Source: an uncultured Blautia sp.
GTDB taxonomy: Bacteria > Bacillota > Clostridia > Lachnospirales > Lachnospiraceae
Length of the DNA: 27,601 nt
Direction: 5' to 3'
Assembly (NCBI GenBank): GCA_900556555.1
Contig: USPF01000031.1
Coordinates: 1 to 27,601, forward strand
Shown: positions 1 through 7,593 of the stretch, piece by piece
Position numbering within the stretch: the stretch's first letter is position 1
Layout of the letters: the number at the start of each line of letters is the position of its first letter
Notes under the pieces: model-generated
Told to the model about the DNA's origin: nothing
The model's database searches: none
What the model saw: the letters and a program-made list of their open reading frames with translations, nothing else
Program-made: the position numbers and the translations under genes

Positions 1-53
1 AGAGCAGTAGACTCTTAATCTATTTGTCCAGGGTTCGAGTCCCTGAAGGCGCA
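1..53 (+). tRNA. tRNA-Lys (anticodon CTT), 5' part outside the window
   Basis: The window opens in the D arm. The anticodon stem is 7-11 paired with 19-23, and the 7-base loop 12-18 has anticodon CTT at 14-16, which reads AAG (Lys). The T arm is 29-45 with the TTCGAGT loop. The 3' acceptor strand is 46-52, with A53 as discriminator. CCA is not encoded. The 5' acceptor strand and most of the D arm lie upstream of base 1, so the gene is cut by the window edge and not broken. Confidence 0.93.
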
Positions 54-56
54 CTG

Positions 57-105
57 AAAAGCACTGTTTTTGCAGAATTGATTGCTGCGGGGACGGTGTT
101 TTTTT
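57..105 (+). terminator. Rho-independent terminator of the tRNA transcript
   Basis: Bases 57-75 pair with 85-103 in a continuous 19-bp stem that includes several G-T wobbles. The loop is 9 bases (76-84) and a run of T follows to 105. It starts four bases after the tRNA discriminator. Confidence 0.8.
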
Positions 106-202
106 GCGTTATAGAGAGATTGAATGGAATGAAAAGTTTTGTCAGATTTTCCTTCCGACATTCGTTATATATTATGAAAGAGAAAAGAGGAGGTGGGGAA
201 CC

Positions 203-805
203 TTGGAAAAGCAGGATTTTAGAAAGCTGCTGGAATCCATGTATGAGCTGTACGAACAGGGGATGTACCGGATTGCCTATGGGATTCTTAACAACCGGGA
301 ACAGGCGGAAGATGCAGTGCAGGACAGCTTTGAAAAACTTCTGAAATACCTTACCAGGATTGAAAGGCCGGACAGCCCCAATACACGGCAGCTTGTTTTG
401 AAAATTGTGCGGAACACAGCAATTGACCAGTACCGCAGGAATCACAGGCAGAATCAATGGATGTCAGAGCAGAAGGAACAGGAAATAGATACCTGCACAT
501 CCATCCAGTCTGTGGAGGACAGAGAATTTCTTCAGCAATTGTTGCAGACAGTTCCCGCAGAATACAGGGAGATTATTAAGCTCCGGTGTTACTATGGATT
601 TTCAGCAAAAGAGACAGGAACTATTTTAGGAATCAGCGAAGGGAATGTAAACAAAAGGATGGAGCGGGCAAGAAAGCTTCTGACAGACCGGCTGGAATGG
701 GAGGAGAAATCGGATGATGAAACAGGAAAAATTAGACCAGATGCTGGCTGCACTCGGACAGGAAATAGAAGAAGAACAGCTTTCCAAAGGAGCAGAAAAG
801 CATGA
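203..805 (+). CDS. ECF-like RNA polymerase sigma factor (sigma-70 family)
   Basis: A predicted 200-aa sigma factor. Region 2 lies at about residues 8-80 (motif AEDAVQDSF at 35-43). Region 4 lies at about 110-163, where FSAKETGTILGISEGNVNKR is a helix-turn-helix. It should direct core RNA polymerase to a small regulon. I chose the TTG at 203 because AGGAGGTGGGG lies just upstream and the protein then begins right at region 2; the frame stays open back to a TTG at 104, but that extension has no ribosome site and runs into the tRNA terminator. The last 31 residues are basic, look unlike a sigma tail, and overlap the next gene by 92 bases. The downstream membrane protein is the probable anti-sigma factor. 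Confidence 0.85.
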   Translation: MEKQDFRKLLESMYELYEQGMYRIAYGILNNREQAEDAVQDSFEKLLKYLTRIERPDSPNTRQLVLKIVRNTAIDQYRRNHRQNQWMSEQKEQEIDTCTSIQSVEDREFLQQLLQTVPAEYREIIKLRCYYGFSAKETGTILGISEGNVNKRMERARKLLTDRLEWEEKSDDETGKIRPDAGCTRTGNRRRTAFQRSRKA

Positions 806-1817
806 TTTTTCAGAAAAATATCAGCACAAAAAACAGGAATTATTATCATTGGCAGAACAGCAAAATAAGAAAAAAACAGTCTTTCGTAATCGTATAATCA
901 AACGGATTCTTCAGACAGCGGCAGTTCTTATAATCGTGTCGGGAATTTCATTTACTGCATATGCAACGGCAAAAAATAACAGGGCAATCCAAGTAGAAAT
1001 CAAAGAACAAAATATAATAAAAAAACTTTCTATAGAGGTGAAGAGAAAGAAGGAAAGTGAAGAGATTGTCGCTGTTCCAGAATATTTACCAGATGGTTAT
1101 GAAGAATGGGATGTAGGAAGGTATTCTCTTGGAGGAGTTTGGGCAGCGGATGGTATTTCCATTGCAGAAAGTAATGGGATGGAAGAAGAGGAACTTCCAT
1201 ATGAAGCCTATGAAATCTGGAAAACAGGAAACACAAAAAATCTGCTGGTTGACAAAGGAGAAGGGAACGGATACCGATGGAATATGATGTTGTTTGATGA
1301 AAAAAAAGGGCATATTGTTCAGATATTTGCAGCTCATTTTATTCCAAAAGAAGAAGTATTAAAGATAGGAAAACATATAAAAATTTATGAAAAAGAGGAT
1401 TTTCCTAAAATGAAAAAAGAAGAAATTGAGAAAAAAACAGTTCAAATCGGAGATAAAATAGAGTATCCGGAATATGCAAAAGGGTGCAGTCTTCAGGTGA
1501 CAGATATTATATTTTCTAATCTAAAAGACGAATCTTCGCAAAAAGAGATGGAAGTTACCATAAAATTAGAAAATACCACAGACAAATTGTGGGAAGAACT
1601 TCCAGTATTTCCTCTGTTTTGGAGTCAGGCTATGGAAGAAATGCCCGTTGCGATAGAAGGCGGTATTCCTGATAATCCAGATAATAAAATTTATTATGTA
1701 AAGTTAAAACCGCATTCAGAGAAGGAAGCGCATTTAACGTATATCGTTCCAACGAAAGGACTGAAAGAGGGATATCTTGAATTTTTTGGTGAGTTCTGTA
1801 TGAAAGTAAAGAAATAA
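714..1817 (+). CDS. Probable membrane anti-sigma factor (DUF4367/DUF4179-like)
   Basis: A 367-aa single-pass membrane protein. Residues 1-60 are a charged cytoplasmic segment, 64-85 a membrane helix, and the rest is extracytoplasmic. After the membrane, VPEYLPDGYEEW resembles the YLPDGY-type motif of DUF4367-like anti-sigma partners. The C-terminal third (from about residue 245) reads as a beta-rich domain. The role of holding the sigma factor inactive until an envelope signal arrives is inferred from gene order. AGGAG at 702-706 fits the ATG at 714; ATG 717 is the alternative. The gene overlaps the sigma gene by 92 bases in another frame, so the two are probably translationally coupled. Confidence 0.75.
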   Translation: MMKQEKLDQMLAALGQEIEEEQLSKGAEKHDFSEKYQHKKQELLSLAEQQNKKKTVFRNRIIKRILQTAAVLIIVSGISFTAYATAKNNRAIQVEIKEQNIIKKLSIEVKRKKESEEIVAVPEYLPDGYEEWDVGRYSLGGVWAADGISIAESNGMEEEELPYEAYEIWKTGNTKNLLVDKGEGNGYRWNMMLFDEKKGHIVQIFAAHFIPKEEVLKIGKHIKIYEKEDFPKMKKEEIEKKTVQIGDKIEYPEYAKGCSLQVTDIIFSNLKDESSQKEMEVTIKLENTTDKLWEELPVFPLFWSQAMEEMPVAIEGGIPDNPDNKIYYVKLKPHSEKEAHLTYIVPTKGLKEGYLEFFGEFCMKVKK

Positions 1818-1826
1818 AAGAAACAG

Positions 1827-1874
1827 AAAATCCGCAGTTTCCTGGGGAAAATTCCCGTGAGACTGCGGATTTTT
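1827..1874. terminator. Bidirectional terminator between convergent genes
   Basis: AAAATCCGCAGT (1827-1838) pairs with ACTGCGGATTTT (1862-1873). The A-run on the left and T-run on the right let it serve both the anti-sigma gene and the yqeY-like gene on the other strand. Confidence 0.85.
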
Positions 1875-1897
1875 ACTCATTTTATTTCATTTCAGAT

Positions 1898-2344
1898 TTA
1901 CTGCATCATGGATGCCAGCACCTGGTTTACCAGCTTGCCGTCAGCGATTCCTTTCACCTTAGGCATCAGGACTTTCATGATTTTTCCTTTGTCTTTTCCT
2001 GTAGGAGCGTCAATACCGAGTTCTCCTAAGACACCCTGGATAACCTCTTTGATTTCATCTTCACCCAGCATTTTAGGAGCAAATTCTTCATACACCGCAA
2101 TGCGGTTTTTACATTCATTTACAAGGTCTGTTCTCTCTTGCGGTGTCATTTCCAGTGTCTCTTTTGTCTGTTTGATTTCTTTTAATACAACTTCGTTTTC
2201 TTCGGCTTCTGTCAGGTCTTCTCTTTTGTCAATGGCTTTGTTTTTCAATGCAGATAAGAGCATGGAAAGTGACTCTTTACGCTCTTTATTTCCTGCTTTC
2301 ATAGCTTCTACCATTGCTTTTCTGACTTCATCAATTTTGCTCAT
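1898..2344 (-). CDS. GatB/YqeY domain-containing protein
   Basis: A 148-aa protein that is a full-length YqeY family member. Features are the N-terminal amphipathic helix with K(E)RKESLSMLLSALKN, the central ERTDLVNECKNRIAVYEEFAPKML helix pair, and the C-terminal GKIMKVLMPKVKGIADGKLVNQVL small domain. The last part resembles the tRNA-binding tail of GatB amidotransferase subunits. A role linked to tRNA or amidotransferase is suggested for the family but not settled. AAGGAGA lies about 9 bases before the ATG. It is a single-gene unit with its own promoter (2400-2427) and a shared terminator. Confidence 0.92.
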   Translation of the reverse strand: MSKIDEVRKAMVEAMKAGNKERKESLSMLLSALKNKAIDKREDLTEAEENEVVLKEIKQTKETLEMTPQERTDLVNECKNRIAVYEEFAPKMLGEDEIKEVIQGVLGELGIDAPTGKDKGKIMKVLMPKVKGIADGKLVNQVLASMMQ

Positions 2345-2399
2345 TTTGAAACATCTCCTTTTTTATGAATATCTTTCAGCTCCTGCAATTACACGTTTT

Positions 2400-2427
2400 A
2401 GTATAACATGATTTTGTCTAGAGTCAA
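2400..2427 (-). promoter_or_regulatory. Sigma-A promoter of the yqeY-like gene
   Basis: On the minus strand: TTGACT (2422-2427), a 16-base spacer, then TATACT (2400-2405) with a TGn extension. The -35 box overlaps the stop region of the upstream UPF0126 gene. Confidence 0.7.
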
Positions 2428-3062
2428 TGAATCCGCAAAAGATTCCAGTCATAATGTGCAGCCAAGGAACGGATAATCACAGTAACAGCCATTCCGATCA
2501 GCATGGCGGTCATGTTTGTCATGCTGGTTCTTCTACAGAGAACAAAGACAATTCCACCCACAATGGAAGCACAGGCATAAATCTGTTTCACCAGGATATA
2601 AGGGGTTTCTCTTGCCATAATGTCACGGAGGACACCGCCGCCCACACCGGTCAGAACACCGATAAAGACGAAGAAAAACATATTTTCCCGCACAAATTTA
2701 GAAGCAGTCTGAACGCCCAGTACAGTGAAAATACCGAGCCCCAGTGTATCGCACCAGAGCATAATGCGGTCATAATATTTACATTTGATTTTGGAATGAA
2801 TAATCTCAGGATTAATATATACTATGAAAAACAGCAGCGTGGAGGTGGCAACTGCAAACAGGATATAGACTGGTCTTGCAAAGGCAGTGGGGGGTGTTAA
2901 ACCAAGGATAATATCACGCATAATTCCACCACCGACAGCTGTGGTGGCACCTAAGATATTTACCCCGAAAATATCCATTTTTTTCTCAATTGCTACCATG
3001 GCACCGGAAGAAGCAAATGCAATAGTTCCTATAATTTCCAGAATAAAAATAAATGTGTCCAT
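2424..3062 (-). CDS. UPF0126/TRIC-type membrane protein (YicG-like)
   Basis: A predicted polytopic membrane protein of 212 aa. It has the two-fold internal repeat of the family: TAVGGGIMRDI in the first half and TGVGGGVLRDI in the second, each after a run of hydrophobic helices. This glycine/arginine signature marks UPF0126 proteins, which are related to prokaryotic TRIC cation channels; some relatives may move amino acids, so the substrate here is unknown. I start at ATG 3062 (MDTFIFILEI) because the frame extended to 3155 only adds a stretch upstream of the family's normal first helix and covers the promoter region. It is divergent from the NSS transporter. Confidence 0.88.
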   Translation of the reverse strand: MDTFIFILEIIGTIAFASSGAMVAIEKKMDIFGVNILGATTAVGGGIMRDIILGLTPPTAFARPVYILFAVATSTLLFFIVYINPEIIHSKIKCKYYDRIMLWCDTLGLGIFTVLGVQTASKFVRENMFFFVFIGVLTGVGGGVLRDIMARETPYILVKQIYACASIVGGIVFVLCRRTSMTNMTAMLIGMAVTVIIRSLAAHYDWNLLRIH

Positions 3063-3126
3063 GTAAAAATTCCCCGTTTCTTCTTGTTTTTGACAAATGC
3101 AGACAAAAAATGCCGCAACTAAATTT

Positions 3127-3155
3127 ATTATAAAAGATTCTAATTGAAATTGCAA
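3127..3155 (-). promoter_or_regulatory. Promoter of the UPF0126 gene
   Basis: On the minus strand: TTGCAA (3150-3155), a 17-base spacer, TATAAT (3127-3132). This leaves a leader of about 60 bases before the ATG at 3062 and further supports that start over the longer frame. Confidence 0.75.
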
Positions 3156-3174
3156 AGAAAAGAATGAGAAATTG

Positions 3175-3203
3175 TTGACTTTTCTTTGGTTCTTTGATAC
3201 ATT
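3175..3203 (+). promoter_or_regulatory. Promoter of the NSS transporter gene
   Basis: TTGACT (3175-3180), a 17-base spacer, TACATT (3198-3203). Transcription would start about 40 bases before the ATG at 3251. Confidence 0.75.
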
Positions 3204-3250
3204 AAAGAGACATAGTTTATAGATTTAAAGTCAAAAATGGGAGGAAGATT

Positions 3251-4570
3251 ATGAGCAAACATAAAAACGGGAGTTTCACCAGCTCCTTTGGTTTTGTGCT
3301 GGCCTGTGTAGGTTCAGCGGTAGGTTTGGGAAATATCTGGATGTTCCCTTACCGTTTAGGTGAATACGGAGGTGCTGCATTTTTAATTCCGTATATCTTT
3401 TTTATTATACTGTTTGGATTTGTTGGTTTGTCCGCAGAGTTCGCTATTGGCAGAAAGGTGGGAACCGGAACATTAGGCTCCTATGTACATTGCTGGGAAT
3501 CCAGAAATCTTGGAGTTGTAGGAAAAATTCTTGGATGGATACCGCTTTTTGGTTCTCTTGGAATCGCAATTGGTTATTCTGTTATTATCGGATGGGTTTT
3601 TCGTTTCCTGGCAGGTTCTGCTGTAAATACTGTTTTAGAACAGGATTCAGCAGAATATTTTGGACAGGTGACAGCATGGATGGGAAATATTCCATTTCAT
3701 GTCCTGGTGATTGCTGTGACAGTTCTGGTTTTATTGCTGGGAGCTGCTTCTCAGATTGAAAAAGCGAATAAGATACTGATGCCGTTATTTTTTGTTTTAT
3801 TTGCAGTTTTGGCAATCCGCGTGGCATTTTTACCGGGAGCAGCACAGGGATATAAATTCCTGTTTGTTCCAAAATGGGAGGCATTAGCAAATGTGGATAC
3901 CTGGGTTATGGCTATGGGACAGGCGTTTTTCTCTTTGTCCATCACAGGTTCTGGTATGATTGTTTACGGTTCTTATCTCAGCAAAAAAGAAGATATTCCA
4001 AAGGCTTCTATGCAGACAGCCGTATTCGATACCATTGCAGCAATGCTGGCAGCTCTTGCTATTATGCCGGCTGTGTTTGCATTTGGAATTGAACCCACAG
4101 CGGGACCATCTTTGATGTTTATTACCATTCCGAATATCTTCAAACAGATGCCGCTTGGAAGAGTATTTGCTGTTATTTTCTTTTTATCCGTATGCTTTGC
4201 GGGAGTTACCTCTCTCATCAATATGTTTGAAGCGGTTATTGAGAGCTGGCAGCATAAATTCAACCTGAAAAGAAATCATTCCGTACTTTTCTGTGGAGGT
4301 ATTACACTGCTGGTTGGTTTCATGCTTGGTTCTGAGTCCAAGGTAGGTCCGTGGATGGATTTCATCACGATTATTGTTGTTCCGTTTGGAGCTGTTCTCG
4401 GAGCTATTTCTATTTACTATATTTTGGGATTTGATAAAATCAAAGAAGAATTGGAAACAGGAAGAAAGAAACCATTACCAAAGCTGTTTAAAATTTCAGC
4501 AAAATACATTTATGTGCCATTGTCCATAATTGTATTTATTCTTGGATTGATTTACAAAGGAATTGGCTGA
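3251..4570 (+). CDS. Sodium-dependent transporter, neurotransmitter:sodium symporter (NSS/SNF) family
   Basis: A 439-aa protein of the LeuT-fold NSS family, predicted to import an amino acid with Na+. The family hallmark is at the start: SAVGLGNIWMFPYRLGEYGG (residues 22-41), the broken TM1 that forms part of the Na+ and substrate sites. TM6 (AFFSLSITGSGMIVYGSYL) and TM8 (AGVTSLINMFEAVIE) motifs follow. The length suits bacterial members with 11 or 12 helices. GGGAGGAAG lies before the ATG. It is a single-gene unit with a promoter at 3175 and a terminator at 4573. The exact substrate cannot be read from sequence. Confidence 0.95.
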   Translation: MSKHKNGSFTSSFGFVLACVGSAVGLGNIWMFPYRLGEYGGAAFLIPYIFFIILFGFVGLSAEFAIGRKVGTGTLGSYVHCWESRNLGVVGKILGWIPLFGSLGIAIGYSVIIGWVFRFLAGSAVNTVLEQDSAEYFGQVTAWMGNIPFHVLVIAVTVLVLLLGAASQIEKANKILMPLFFVLFAVLAIRVAFLPGAAQGYKFLFVPKWEALANVDTWVMAMGQAFFSLSITGSGMIVYGSYLSKKEDIPKASMQTAVFDTIAAMLAALAIMPAVFAFGIEPTAGPSLMFITIPNIFKQMPLGRVFAVIFFLSVCFAGVTSLINMFEAVIESWQHKFNLKRNHSVLFCGGITLLVGFMLGSESKVGPWMDFITIIVVPFGAVLGAISIYYILGFDKIKEELETGRKKPLPKLFKISAKYIYVPLSIIVFILGLIYKGIG

Positions 4571-4572
4571 TA

Positions 4573-4616
4573 AAAAAGCGTCAGCGTCATTGAAAACAAT
4601 GATGCCGGCGCTTTTT
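4573..4616. terminator. Bidirectional terminator
   Basis: Bases 4573-4592 pair with 4597-4616 around a 4-base AAAA loop. There is one A/C mismatch and a few G-T pairs, with an A-run on the left and a T-run on the right. It lies between the convergent transporter and acyltransferase genes. Confidence 0.88.
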
Positions 4617-4617
4617 G

Positions 4618-5658
4618 TTACTGTGCCTGATGCCGTCTTCTCCAAAAAGTGGGAACAGGAGGAAACCTCATACCGGACACCGGGTTTGGAAGGTTTACCG
4701 GAAGGGAGGAAATCTTGTCCACGAACCAGTTAAAGGGCTTAGAAGCCAGAGCAAAGGACAGAAGAATACAGGCAGAAAGAAGCAGGAAAATTTCCGGCAG
4801 GGTGTCTATATTCTTTAATACAGGTGTTGTTTTTAAGGCACTGTATATCAGCCCATGGAACAGATAAACCGGCATGGTTCTTATTCCAAGAATAGAGAAA
4901 AAATGTTTTTTTCCAGGAATCAGTGCACAAATGACAAACACCATAAGGAAAGAAATTCCGTAACATCCCAAACGTATCAGCATACCGGTTCCTGGCGTAA
5001 GCCCCATATCCTGATAAGAATACCGCCCGTAAAAGATGTGGGGTGTAAGGCGGATGCCGCTGATAGAAATAACTGCAAGAAAGAGGGTTAGAAAACCTGC
5101 AAGTCCGGCAGCAAAGGGCTTCCAATTCTTCCGTACTGCTTTGAACCAGTCCTCCTGAAAATAATAGCCTGCTAGGAAGAATGGATAGAAGAACAGTGTC
5201 CGTGGAATGCTGAAGAAATTGCCAAGCTGTGTAAATCCTATCAGCAGTCCGGCAGTAATGGCAATGAAAATATTGCCAGGGATTTTGCGGATATATGGTG
5301 TGGCAATTCTCCAGAAAAACAGAGCCATGAGATACCAGAGGGAAAATTTAGGCCGGTTTAAGTAAAGTCCGGTATCTTTATGAATGACAAACACATACAG
5401 GAGATAGTAAATCATCTCATACATCAGATAGGGGATGACAAGCTTTTGTACCAGCTTTTCAAAGGACATTTTCTTTTTGGAAAAATATCCGGAGATAAAG
5501 ATGAATGCAGGCATATGAAAAGAAAAAATCCCTCATTTCAGAAATTGGAGAATGGGATGATTGTCTGAACAGGGCTCGATAAAATGACCTGTAACTACCA
5601 GGACAATTAACAATGCTTTATAGTTGTCTAAAAAATAATTTCTTGATTTCGTTGACAT
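4618..5658 (-). pseudogene. Membrane acyltransferase (acyltransferase-3/fucose 4-O-acetylase-like) interrupted by an in-frame TGA
   Basis: The full reading frame runs from ATG 5658 and would give 346 residues. It begins MSTKSRNYFLDNYKA, then LIVLVVTGHFIEP, which carries the GHF histidine typical of this family. At 5533-5535 (codon 42) a TGA interrupts an otherwise perfect frame; six codons later comes HMPAFIFISGYFSKK, the next conserved block. Related proteins usually have Trp at this point, so TGG to TGA is the simplest reading. The remaining frame (about ten membrane helices) is intact to the stop at 4618. A shortened product could start at the Met at 5514 but would lack TM1 and the catalytic His. 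Other genes here use TGA as stop, so recoding is unlikely. The mutation may be recent, phase-variable in the population, or a sequencing error. Confidence 0.85.
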
Positions 5659-5705
5659 AATCTTCACTTTCATATTATTATGGTAGTTAATAAATGAGAA
5701 ATAAG

Positions 5706-5733
5706 TTGTTCATATTTAAGCAGGGATTATAAT
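5706..5733 (+). promoter_or_regulatory. Candidate promoter of the CapA-like gene
   Basis: TTGTTC (5706-5711), a 16-base spacer, perfect TATAAT (5728-5733). It is followed by an AT-rich 8-bp inverted repeat (5781-5788 with 5795-5802) just before the ribosome site. Confidence 0.5.
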
Positions 5734-5757
5734 ACAACGCATTGTTTGGAATTGCAA
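5729..5757 (-). promoter_or_regulatory. Promoter of the acyltransferase gene
   Basis: On the minus strand: TTGCAA (5752-5757), a 17-base spacer, TATTAT (5729-5734). Its -10 box shares five base pairs with the forward -10 box of the CapA-like gene. Confidence 0.6.
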
Positions 5758-5819
5758 ATAGAAAAAATAAGGGATTATGAGTATATTTTCGTATAAATAT
5801 ACCAGAAAGGATTTAGAAT

Positions 5820-7238
5820 ATGGGTGACCAGCGCAGACGCAGAAGGAGAGAAGAGGAAGAAAGACAGCTTGAATTAGAAAGACGCAGAAGGATTGCGAGA
5901 CAGAGAAAACGCCGCCGCCAGGTGATGAAAAGAAGGCTGATTCTGGCATCCATTGGAATGGTGTTTCTACTGGCAGCTATCATTGCAGGGGTTGTGACAA
6001 TCCGTGGCAAGATTGCAGAAAAGAAGGCACAAGAGGCCAAGGAGAAGAAGCAGCAGGAGGAAGAGGCTGCTAGATTAGAAGAGGAAAATAACACACTCCA
6101 TATGGTTGCAGTGGGGGATAATATGATCCATGATGCAATTATCCAGGCAGGAAAGAAAAATGACTGGAACTTTGATTTTCTTTATGAAAATATAAAAGAA
6201 GATATAGAAAAAGCAGATGTGGCAATTGTGAATCAGGAAACTCCTTTTGTAAAAAGCCACAGTGCAGCAGTAGGTTATCCGGATTTTGCTACTCCCACAG
6301 AGGTCGGGGATGCTTTGGCAGCGGCAGGATTTGATGTTGTGACGCATGCAACAGAGCATAGTTTTGACCAGGGAAGTGATGGCATCATCAATTCCACATC
6401 TTTCTGGAAGAAAAATTATCCGGAGATTACCAGACTTGGAATTCACAGTGATGAGAAAGAAAAAAATTACGAAATCCGTAATGTGAAAAATTTTAAGATT
6501 GCATTATTGAATTACAGTACCTTGCTCAGTGAAAATCACAAAGTGAAAAAAGATGAGACGTACATGATAAATCTTTATTCAGAAGAACGTGCAAAGGCTG
6601 ATATCAAAGAGGCAAAAGAGGAGGCAGATCTTACCGTTGTAATGCTTCATGGAGGAAAATCAGACTCCACAGAGCCAGACGAAAAGCTCCTTGACAGAGT
6701 AAGCTTTCTGTCAGAGCAGGGAGCAGATATTATCCTGTGTTCTCATCCTCACATTTTGAAAGGTTATGAGCTGCTTACAAGAGAAGATAAAGGAAAAACG
6801 TTAGTATATTATTCACTTGGAAATTTTGTCAGTGGGCAGACAGAACTGAAAAACCTTTTGGGAGGTATGGCAGATTTTACCATCAAGAAAGATGCAGAAA
6901 GCGGAAAAATAAGCATTGAGGATTATTCTCTGGTTCCTCTGGTTATGCACTACAATTCGGATTTTTCTGAAGCAGGCATGTATAAACTCTCTGATTATAC
7001 AGAAGAGCTTGCAAGTGAACATGCGAGCCATAAACAGGATTCTTCTGATGAGGATGGAAGCAGTGATGGACAGGAATCCGATGATGGTGAAGAAGATGCA
7101 GATACAGATACAGGCTTCAGCCTGAGAGCCCTGGAAAAAGCAGCAGATGCCATAGGTGAGCTGAAAGATGGGCAGGAACAGAAAGACGAAGACAGTACAA
7201 ATGAAGACAGCCAGGATGACGAGGATATTAGGCGATAG
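5820..7238 (+). CDS. CapA-like metallophosphatase-fold protein, membrane anchored
   Basis: A 472-aa protein of the poly-gamma-glutamate synthesis CapA family. Residues 1-38 are extremely Arg-rich, 40-61 are one membrane helix, 62-90 are a charged coiled segment, 92-385 the CapA domain, and the last 90 residues a very acidic Asp/Glu/Ser tail. Metal-site-like motifs are AVGDNMIHD (97-105), NQETP (138-142), HATEHSFDQG (176-185), HGG (277-279), CSHPH (307-311) and SLGNF (332-336). The third and fourth differ from the usual NHxxDxG and HWG, so catalysis is uncertain. No capB or capC genes are nearby, so a role in poly-gamma-glutamate synthesis is not supported; an envelope function is more likely. 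AAAGG precedes the ATG, and a terminator follows at 7243. Confidence 0.85.
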   Translation: MGDQRRRRRREEEERQLELERRRRIARQRKRRRQVMKRRLILASIGMVFLLAAIIAGVVTIRGKIAEKKAQEAKEKKQQEEEAARLEEENNTLHMVAVGDNMIHDAIIQAGKKNDWNFDFLYENIKEDIEKADVAIVNQETPFVKSHSAAVGYPDFATPTEVGDALAAAGFDVVTHATEHSFDQGSDGIINSTSFWKKNYPEITRLGIHSDEKEKNYEIRNVKNFKIALLNYSTLLSENHKVKKDETYMINLYSEERAKADIKEAKEEADLTVVMLHGGKSDSTEPDEKLLDRVSFLSEQGADIILCSHPHILKGYELLTREDKGKTLVYYSLGNFVSGQTELKNLLGGMADFTIKKDAESGKISIEDYSLVPLVMHYNSDFSEAGMYKLSDYTEELASEHASHKQDSSDEDGSSDGQESDDGEEDADTDTGFSLRALEKAADAIGELKDGQEQKDEDSTNEDSQDDEDIRR

Positions 7239-7242
7239 TATA

Positions 7243-7276
7243 GAGGGCACCGTATTTATTTACGGCTGCCCTTTTT
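7243..7276 (+). terminator. Terminator of the CapA-like gene
   Basis: AGGGCACCGTA (from 7244) pairs with TACGGCTGCCCT (from 7261) and is followed by a T-run to 7276. The hairpin also encodes the last codons of the minus-strand small gene that ends at 7256. Confidence 0.8.
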
Positions 7277-7456
7277 CTCTGCATAACAGTCCGGGGAATA
7301 GGGAAGGATTTCTTTGTAGGAATCTAGCTGTGACTTATTTTCCGGCATAGAGGGAATGAGCCCGGTTGCTTCTGTTGTGGCACAGCCATCCAGATCATGT
7401 GCAGAAGTAGCTTCTACCAGGTATTTGTCTTGAAAGGAAGGGGTGTTATTTTTCAT
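7256..7456 (-). CDS. Small hypothetical protein (66 aa)
   Basis: A short, soluble, polar protein with no signal peptide or membrane segment. I believe it is real because AAGGAGA sits about 7 bases before its ATG, and because the core (EATSAHDLDG, then TGLIPSMPENKSQLDSYKE and PY) resembles small uncharacterised clostridial proteins containing a TGLIP...PE...ESY pattern; that resemblance is from memory. It fills the space between the CapA-like gene and ybaK. Its final residues KKGSRK are encoded inside the CapA terminator hairpin. No function can be given. Confidence 0.55.
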   Translation of the reverse strand: MKNNTPSFQDKYLVEATSAHDLDGCATTEATGLIPSMPENKSQLDSYKEILPYSPDCYAEKKGSRK

Positions 7457-7532
7457 GTCAGTCTCCTTTTTGAATCATTTCATTCTGATAGGAATAGGGT
7501 GTGTAAAAGTATATTTTTTATGCGGGAAAAGA

Positions 7533-7561
7533 TTGACAAAAAACAGGTAGATTTGTATGCT
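7533..7561 (+). promoter_or_regulatory. Promoter of the ybaK-like gene
   Basis: Consensus TTGACA (7533-7538), a 17-base spacer, TATGCT (7556-7561), about 30 bases before the ATG at 7594. Confidence 0.75.
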
Positions 7562-7593
7562 GTAAAAAGCAGAAAAGAAAAGAGGTATGGAAG

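Noticed and set aside
24..344. A plus-strand frame starting within the tRNA
   Set aside because: It begins in the tRNA and runs through the terminator, and the sigma gene is read in a different frame.
1857..2411. A 184-codon plus-strand frame with many Ser and Phe
   Set aside because: It is the mirror of the YqeY-like gene; composition is typical of antisense reading, and no start signal exists.
5533..5535. TGA read as Trp (alternative genetic code) or recoding
   Set aside because: Several intact genes in the window stop at TGA, for example the TadV, HK and tadA genes, so a code change is ruled out, and no selenocysteine-type stem is obvious.
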